From the NCBI RefSeq assembly GCF_000743535.1, contig NZ_AVCJ01000006.1:1-64000 (forward strand): a DNA stretch of 64,000 bases, written 5' to 3'. The position numbers and the translations under genes were made by a program. Positions 57,738-64,000 of this stretch are shown piece after piece (positions within the stretch are counted from its first letter, which is position 1; each line of letters starts with the position of its first letter). Source of the DNA: Arenimonas donghaensis DSM 18148 = HO3-R19. Lineage in GTDB: Bacteria > Pseudomonadota > Gammaproteobacteria > Xanthomonadales > Xanthomonadaceae. The notes under the pieces are model-generated. The model searched no databases, had not been told where the DNA came from, and was given only the letters and a program-made list of their open reading frames with translations.

Positions 57738-58724
57738 TCATTCGTCGCGGAAGATGGCGGTGCCGCGGCTGCCGTCGGGCTTCACCCAGCCGCGATACAT
57801 CCCCGAAGTGTTGAAGGGCATGGCGATGTTGCCCTGGCGGTCGAGCGCGATCGCGCCGCCGTCGCCGCCCAGCTCGGGCACGTCGGCGTTGATGACGGCG
57901 TCCGCCGCCGTGGCAAGCGCGTCACCGCGATACGCCAGGCGCGCGCAGATGTCGTGCGCCGCCGCCGTCCGGATGTAGAACTCGCCCCAGCCCGTGCCCG
58001 AGACGCCGCAGCCGTCGTCGGCCCAGGTGCCCGAGCCGATGATCGGCGCGTCGCCGATGCGACCCCAGCGCTTGTTGGTCATGCCGCCGGTGGACGTGGC
58101 CGCGGCGATGTGGCCGTGGCGGTCCAGGGCCACGGCGCCGACGGTGCCAAAGTAGGTCACCGCCAGCGCGGCCTGGCCCGCCTGCTCGCGCTGGCGGGCC
58201 TTTTGCAGCTGCTCGCGCCGGCGTTCGGTGTCGAACCACTGCGGCGCCACGCGCTCGATGTCGGCGTGGTCGTCGGCGAACTTTTCGGCGCCCGCCCCGG
58301 CCAGCATCACGTGCGGCGAACGCTCCATCACCGCCCGCGCAAGCAACACCGGGCTGCGTACCGTGCTGACGCCGGCGACGGCGCCGGCCCGGCGGGTGTG
58401 GCCCTCCATGATGGCGGCGTCGAGCTCATGGCCGCCGACGGCGTTGAAGACCGCGCCCTTGCCGGCGTTGAACCAGGGCGACTCCTCCAACACGCGAATC
58501 GAAGCGGTCACCGCGTCCAGTGCGCTGCCACCTTCAGCCAGGACGGCGTTGCCGGCGTCGAGCGCGCGGTCAAGGTCGGCACGCACCGCTTTTTCCTCGT
58601 CGGCCGACAGCGCGCTGCGCTCGATCACGCCAGCGCCGCCATGGATAACCAGGGCGGTCGGGGGTTCGGCCGCCCAGGCGGGCGCCGCGACGAAAGCAAG
58701 GGCGAGCAGCAGCGATCGGGACAT
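57738..58724 (-). CDS. Isoaspartyl peptidase/plant-type L-asparaginase, exported
   Basis: A 328-residue Ntn hydrolase. It has a signal peptide (cleavage near AWA-AEP, residue 18-19) and the family blocks VIHGGAG, ESPWFNAGKGAVFN and ELDAAIMEGHT. The autoproteolytic nucleophile Thr194 lies in FGTVGAVALD, followed by TSTGGMTNKRWGRIGDAPIIG. The precursor splits before Thr194 into alpha and beta chains. It cleaves isoaspartyl dipeptides and asparagine, here probably in the periplasm. The ATG at 58724 is chosen over a GTG at 58736. It is unrelated to the short asparaginase at 20179. Confidence 0.93.
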   Translation of the reverse strand: MSRSLLLALAFVAAPAWAAEPPTALVIHGGAGVIERSALSADEEKAVRADLDRALDAGNAVLAEGGSALDAVTASIRVLEESPWFNAGKGAVFNAVGGHELDAAIMEGHTRRAGAVAGVSTVRSPVLLARAVMERSPHVMLAGAGAEKFADDHADIERVAPQWFDTERRREQLQKARQREQAGQAALAVTYFGTVGAVALDRHGHIAAATSTGGMTNKRWGRIGDAPIIGSGTWADDGCGVSGTGWGEFYIRTAAAHDICARLAYRGDALATAADAVINADVPELGGDGGAIALDRQGNIAMPFNTSGMYRGWVKPDGSRGTAIFRDE

Positions 58725-58756
58725 GGCGTCGGACACCTCGGGCCAGGAAAGGCCCC

Positions 58757-58762
58757 AGTCTA
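58757..58762 (-). promoter_or_regulatory. Probable -10 box for the asparaginase gene
   Basis: TAGACT on the minus strand overlaps the stop codon of the upstream permease gene and lies 33 bp before the asparaginase ATG. It is identical to the hexamer upstream of hemA. The gene may thus be transcribed separately from the efflux operon. Confidence 0.3.
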
Positions 58763-60027
58763 ACCCTGGTGGCGAAGCGCCTCGATGGGATCCAGGCGCG
58801 CCGCCTTGCGTGCGGGGTAGAAACCGAAAAACAGCCCGGTCGCGACCGAAAAACCAGTCGCCATCGCCACCACCTGCAGGTCCAGCTGCACCGGCAACGC
58901 GCCGAACTTGCTGGCCAGCAGCGCGCCGGCCACGCCCAGGGCGATGCCGATCGCGCCGCCGCCGAGCGATATCAGCATGGCCTCGGCAAGGAACTGCATC
59001 TGGATCTCGCGCGGGCCGGCGCCGACGGCCATGCGCAGGCCGATCTCGCGGATGCGCTCGGTCACCGAGACCAGCATGATGTTCATGATGCCGATGCCGC
59101 CGACGATGAGCGAAATGCTGGCGACCGCGCCCAGCAGCAGCGACATCAGGCGCGTGGTCTGGGTCCGGGTGGCGACGATCTCGGCGATGTTGCGCACCGA
59201 AAAATCGTCCTCGGCGCCGGGGGCGATGCGGTGGCGCTGGCGCAGCAGGGCGTTGATTTCCTCTTCCACGAAGTCCAGGTCCGAGGCCCGCGCCACGCCC
59301 ACCGAGATCCGGCTGACCAGGTCGGCGCGGCGCGGCGTGGTGCCGCCCGAGGCGGCCTGGGTGGCTTCGATCGCGGTCGCGGCGGTCAGCCGGCGGCGCC
59401 CGGTTTCCAGCGGCACCAGCATGATGTCGTCCGAGTCCTGCCCCCAGCTGCCCTGGCCCTTGGACGCCAGCACGCCCACCACCTTCAGCGGCACGCGGCC
59501 GAAGCGGATCGTGGCGCCTATCGGGTCGCTGTCGCCGAACAACTCACGACGCACGGTTTCGCCCAGGATGACCACCTTGCTGGCGCTGCCGTAGTCGCGC
59601 GCCGAAAACCCGGCGCCGGAGGCCACATCCCAGTCGTTGACCGGGAAATAGTCCGCGTTCACGCCTTCCCAGCGCGTCGACCAGTTTTTCTCCGCGTACA
59701 CCACCTGGCCGCCGCCCGAGACCTGCGTGGCCACGTACTGCACGCCCGGGATCTCGTTGCGGATGGCCTCGGCGTCGTCGTCGGTCAGGCTGGCCTGGCT
59801 GCCGGCGCCGCCTCGCGCCGGGCCGCGCGAGGCGCCACCGAAGACCTCCAGCCGGTTCGAGCCGAGGCTGGAGATCATCTTGTCGAGTTCGCTCTGGGTG
59901 CCCTGCCCCACCGACACCATGACGATGACCGCGGCGATGCCGATGATCACGCCCAGCGCGGTGAGGATGCTGCGCAGCCAGTTGCCGCGCAGCGAGAAGG
60001 TGGCCGATCGCAGGACGTCGGTGAGCG

Positions 60028-60031
<4 letters not shown>
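58760..60031 (-). CDS. MacB-like ABC transporter permease
   Basis: A 423-residue FtsX/MacB-type permease. An N-terminal helix (about 20-42) carries LTALGVIIGIAAVIVMVSVG, a periplasmic MacB core domain occupies about 45-285, and three C-terminal helices follow. The last part ends in the typical GFYPARKAARLDPIEALRHQ. It lacks its own ATPase domain, which is encoded by the gene before it (4 bp overlap). Together with the adaptor it would form a tripartite exporter of peptides, macrolide-like drugs or lipids. Confidence 0.93.
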
Positions 60032-60737
<706 letters not shown>

Positions 60738-60741
<4 letters not shown>

Positions 60742-62204
60742 TCGGCCGGGCGCTCCTGCCCGATGATGACCTGCTGGCCCTCTTCGGCGCCCGTCACCTC
60801 GGTCATGGTGCCGTCCGAAACCCCCAGCCGCACCGGCACGCCGCGCACGCCGCCGCCGTCCGCGAGCACCCAAAGCACGCCACGGCGCGCCGTGGCCAGG
60901 GCCTTTAGTCCGGACTCCCAGCGTGCGCGCTGGTTTTCATCGAGGCTGGCCACGAAGGCGGCGAAGGTCTGGTTGAAGGCCTCGACCATGCGCGCACGCG
61001 CGCCGTCGTTGGCCGCAGGACCGCCACCGGGACCGCCGGGTCCCTGCGCTCCGCCCGCGCTGTTGGCCGCGGCGCTGCTGGCGCGCGCCTGGGCGCGCTC
61101 GCGCATCGTGTCCAGGGCGGCGTCGAAGGCGGCCTGCTGGGAAGCATCGAGCTTCAGCTCCTGCGCCAGGGCCGGCAGGCCCTGCAGCAGGTTGCCGCGG
61201 CCACTGGTCTGCGTTTCCACGGGCGGCGCGTCGGGCGGCGTGTAGCGCAGGGCGGCATTGGGCACGCGAAGCACGTCCTGGCGGCTGTCCACCACGATCT
61301 CGGCGCTGGCGGTCATGCCCGGCAGCAGGCTCAGGTCGGCGTTCTGCACCTGCACCACCACCGGGTAGGAAATGACGTTGGAGATGGCCGTCGCCGCCAG
61401 CCGCACCTGCCGCACCTCGCCCGTGAACTGGCGGTCCGGGAAGGCATCGACGGTGAAGGACACGCCCAGGCCCTCGTGGATCTGGCCCACGTCGGCCTCG
61501 TCGACGCTCAGGTCGATCTGCATCTGTGCCAGGTCTTCGGCGATCTGGAACAGCACCGGCGTCTGGAAGCTCGCCGCGACGGTCTGCCCTGGCTCGATGT
61601 CGCGCAGGAGCACGACGCCGTCCACCGGCGCACGGATCACCGTGTATTCCACGTCCAGTTGGGCATTGTTGACCGCCGCCAGGCGCTGCAGCACGGCCGC
61701 TTCGGCCGACACCACCCGCGCCCGGGCCTGGTCGCGGGCCGCCAGGGCCAGGTCGGCTTCGCTGCGTGCGATCAGCTGCCGGTCCAACAGGTCGCGCTTG
61801 CGGGTGTAGTCGGCCTCGGCATTGGTGAGCGTGGCCCTGGCCTCGTTCACCGAGGCGCGCGCGCTGGCCAGGTCGGCCTGGGCCTGTTCAAGCCGGGTCT
61901 GGAACGGGGCCGGGTCGAGGCGGGCGATCGCCTGGCCCTTGGTCACCCGGTCGTTGTAGTCCGCCAGCACCTCGATCACCTGGCCCGACACCTGCGAGCC
62001 CACGTCCACCGTCGTGGTGGCGCGCAGCGTGCCGGTGGCGGAGATGACCACGCGCACGTCGCCACGGTCGACGGCGGTCGTGCGGTAGGTCCCGGTGGCG
62101 TCGCCGCCGCGCCCGGCGAACCACCAGATCGCAAGCCCGGCCACGGCGAGCAGGGCCAGGATGACGAGCAGGCGGGGGAAACGTCGGCGTTGGGCGGCGG
62201 GCAT
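60738..62204 (-). CDS. MacA-like efflux adaptor with an extra helical insertion
   Basis: A 488-residue periplasmic adaptor. It has one N-terminal membrane anchor (about 12-30), lipoyl-like halves (VGSQVSGQVIEVLADYNDRV and VIRAPVDGVVLLRDIEPGQ), a coiled coil (about 100-180), beta-barrel, and a final membrane-proximal segment. Residues 337-441 are an Ala/Gly/Gln-rich helical insertion not expected in MacA (about 370 residues). It contains LDASQQ (352-357) and LDENQR (421-426), like the LTxxQ repeats of Spy/CpxP proteins. GGAG lies upstream of the ATG. It is the first transporter gene after the kinase. Confidence 0.9.
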
Positions 62205-62283
62205 CGGGACTCCGGAAAATCAGGGAAACGACAATCCTGGGGTAAACGCCGGTGGACCAGAATGGTTGACCGGGTTCTTTTGC

Positions 62284-63588
62284 TCAGGGACGGGGGCCGC
62301 TACGTGGAAACACCAGGGTGGCGGTGGTGCCCTGGCCCGGCCGGCTTTGCATGCGCACCGGCCAGCCATAACGCTGCGACAGGCGCTGGACGATGGACAG
62401 GCCGACGCCCTGGCCTTCCTTGCCGGGGTTGTTGCCCCGGTAGAACGGCTCGAAAATCCGCGACAGCACCACGTCGTCCATGCCGATGCCGGTGTCGGAG
62501 ACCTCGATCTCGCCGTCCCTCACCACCACCACCACCTGCCCGGCGTCGGTGTAGTGGCAGGCGTTGCGCAGCAGGTTGCCCAGCATCACCGACAGCACCC
62601 GCGGCGGCGCGTGCAGCTCGAAGGTCTGTTCGATGCGGCACTCGACCTTGACGGGCTTGGAGCCGACCAGGACGCGCGCCTTTTCCACTTCGTCGAGCAC
62701 GACCTCGGACACGTCGAAATCCGAATCCGGCAAGCCGGTGTCGCCCTCGCGCGCCAGGATCAGGAAGGCCTCGATCAGCGCTTCCATGTCGCGGCCCGCG
62801 CCCTGGATCCGGCCCAGGGCCTTGCGCGCCGTCGGCGACAGGCTGTCGTCGCCGGCCATCATGTCGCCGGCGACGCGGATGACGGTGAGCGGCGTGCGCA
62901 GTTCGTGCGAGGCATCGCGGGTGAAGTCCCGCTCGCGGTGCACGAAATGTTCGATGCGGCTGGCGAATTCATGCAGCGACTGCGCCAGCACCAGGGTCTC
63001 GCCCTCCACGTCGGTGGGCAGGTTCTCCGGGCTCAGCAGCGCCGGCTCGGGCTGCTTCGGGTCCCAGCGCTGGACCTGGGAAGCCAGCCAGATCACCGGC
63101 GACACCGCGCGCTTGGAGGCGCGATAGGTCGTCCAGGCGATCACGTAGATCACCACCAGCACGATCGCCAGTGGCGCCATGCCGAACCAGAACGCCAGGC
63201 TGTCCACCTGTTCCTGCTTGAACAGCAGGTACAGCCGGTGGCCGTTGCGGTCCTGGTCCACCAGCACCAGCGACCCACCCTGCGCCCGCGGCAGGGCGTG
63301 GAATCCCGGCGCGAGGCCGCGGATGGTCGCGGGCACCTTGCTGGCGTCGGCGCCGGCCGGGAGCAGATAGCCGGTCATGTTGTAGGTGTCGGGTACTTCC
63401 GCGCCCGGCCTGGCCTGCAGGCGCTGCCAATAATGCGCGGCCTCTTCCTGCAGCGCCTGCTGGATCAGCACGTGCTTGAGCACGGCCGAGGCGCCGTAGA
63501 CGCCCAGGACCGCGGCGAAGCTGATCGCCGCGGCCTGCAGGATGAAGGCGGTCCAGATCTTGCGCCGCAGTCCCTTGCGATGCGGCAC
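62284..63588 (-). CDS. Sensor histidine kinase of the MacAB-like operon
   Basis: A 434-residue kinase. Helices near 14-34 and 132-154 flank a periplasmic sensor of about 95 residues, followed by a HAMP-like stretch, a HisKA domain with phospho-acceptor His228 in RDASHELRTPLTVIR, and an HATPase domain (NLLRNACHYTDAG, VSDTGIGM, GVGLSIVQRL). Its start lies 4 bp after the response-regulator stop. The 79 bp gap before the adaptor gene could hold a promoter controlled by the same system. Confidence 0.93.
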   Translation of the reverse strand: MPHRKGLRRKIWTAFILQAAAISFAAVLGVYGASAVLKHVLIQQALQEEAAHYWQRLQARPGAEVPDTYNMTGYLLPAGADASKVPATIRGLAPGFHALPRAQGGSLVLVDQDRNGHRLYLLFKQEQVDSLAFWFGMAPLAIVLVVIYVIAWTTYRASKRAVSPVIWLASQVQRWDPKQPEPALLSPENLPTDVEGETLVLAQSLHEFASRIEHFVHRERDFTRDASHELRTPLTVIRVAGDMMAGDDSLSPTARKALGRIQGAGRDMEALIEAFLILAREGDTGLPDSDFDVSEVVLDEVEKARVLVGSKPVKVECRIEQTFELHAPPRVLSVMLGNLLRNACHYTDAGQVVVVVRDGEIEVSDTGIGMDDVVLSRIFEPFYRGNNPGKEGQGVGLSIVQRLSQRYGWPVRMQSRPGQGTTATLVFPRSGPRP

Positions 63589-63592
63589 GTCG

Positions 63593-64000
63593 TCAGCTCG
63601 CCGGGGGCGCGTCGAGGTCGGCGATGCGATAACCCGCGGTCTGCACGGTGTGCAGCAGCGGACGGTCGAACGGCCGGTCGATGGCCTTGCGCAGGTTGTA
63701 CAGGTGGCTGCGCAAGGTGTCGGAATCGGGCAGGCCGTCGCCCCAGATCTCGCGCTCGATGTCGCGGCGGGTGACCACCCGCGGCGATTCGCGCATCAGG
63801 ATCGTCAGCAGGCGCAGGCCAATGGGCGAGAGCTGGATTTCCTGGCCGGCGCGGGTGACGCGCAGGCTGGCGGTGTCGAGCACGAGGTCGGCCACCTTGA
63901 GCACCTCGGCGCTGACCTGGCGGCGATCGCGGCGGATCAAGGCACGCACGCGGGCCTCGAGCTCCTGGATGGCGAAAGGCTTGACCAGGTAATCGTCGGC
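63593..64000 (-). CDS. OmpR-family response regulator, truncated by the window edge
   Basis: The C-terminal 135 residues of a regulator whose N-terminal receiver lies beyond the right edge. The visible part begins inside the receiver's last helix region (ADDYLVKPFAIQELEARV, with the conserved Lys), then gives a complete winged-helix DNA-binding domain (LSPIGLRLLTILMRESPRVV, DTLRSHLYNLRKAID, TVQTAGYRI). It is the partner of the kinase that follows 4 bp later and probably controls the MacAB-like exporter genes. Confidence 0.92.
   Translation of the reverse strand, partial: ADDYLVKPFAIQELEARVRALIRRDRRQVSAEVLKVADLVLDTASLRVTRAGQEIQLSPIGLRLLTILMRESPRVVTRRDIEREIWGDGLPDSDTLRSHLYNLRKAIDRPFDRPLLHTVQTAGYRIADLDAPPAS

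Overview
The window is GC-rich, densely packed gammaproteobacterial chromosome. Gene order and protein types point to the Xanthomonadales/Lysobacterales (Lysobacter, Luteimonas or Xanthomonas relatives): tRNA-Tyr/Gly/Thr next to ychF-pth-rplY-prs-tRNA-Gln-ispE-lolB, divergent from hemA-prfA; a secreted S8 protease with PPC and P domains; short single-domain asparaginase; DesK/DesR- and LytS/AlgR-type regulators. The genus cannot be fixed from sequence alone. No phage, IS transposase, CRISPR array or plasmid genes are seen. Most of the window is housekeeping and envelope biology.

Layout. 1-7.2 kb (minus): three tRNAs that probably lead into a tuf gene beyond the left edge, then the ychF/pth/rplY/prs/tRNA-Gln/ispE/lolB/TPR block. 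7.3-10.9 kb (plus): hemA, prfA, moaB and ppk2, tightly coupled. 10.9-17.2 kb (minus): an RND pump (adaptor and permease) behind a LytS/AlgR-type two-component pair. 17.3-25.6 kb: thioredoxin-like lipoprotein and YihY (minus); wrbA, a small membrane protein, a short asparaginase and an amidohydrolase (plus); the secreted S8 protease and SufT (minus). 25.6-31.6 kb (minus): queA-tgt-[repeat island]-yajC-secD-secF. 31.6-35.7 kb (minus): ABC-2 exporter, DesK-like kinase, LuxR-type regulator and a membrane protein. 35.9-41.9 kb: class III aminotransferase (plus), two ubiquinone hydroxylases (minus), then a membrane protein, PduO adenosyltransferase and a histone-deacetylase-like hydrolase (plus). 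42-49.1 kb (plus): lptD-surA-pdxA-rsmA-apaG-apaH, the classic envelope/repair operon. 49.1-54.4 kb (minus): folA-thyA-lgt-antiporter, TerC and DgkA. 54.4-58.7 kb: TerB-like and GYF-AIM24 proteins, VOC protein, orphan ECF-like sigma factor, small membrane protein, Ntn-hydrolase asparaginase. 58.7-64 kb (minus): MacAB-like exporter driven by a kinase and an OmpR-type regulator that runs off the right edge.

The genes work mainly in translation (tRNAs, Pth, PrfA, RsmA, queuosine), protein export (SecDF-YajC, Lgt), outer-membrane assembly (LolB, LptD, SurA) and efflux with its own signalling (three transporter/two-component modules). The least explained DNA is a roughly 500 bp non-coding island inside the queA-tgt-yajC-sec run (28957-29452). 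It has long imperfect terminal inverted repeats and several nested stem-loops and looks like a MITE or structured RNA element. Other points to check: a 20 bp perfect palindrome upstream of the ABC exporter, an intrinsic terminator in the aminotransferase leader, a Spy-like helical insertion in the MacA-like adaptor, and two apparently leaderless genes. I found no clear, wholly novel multi-gene system.
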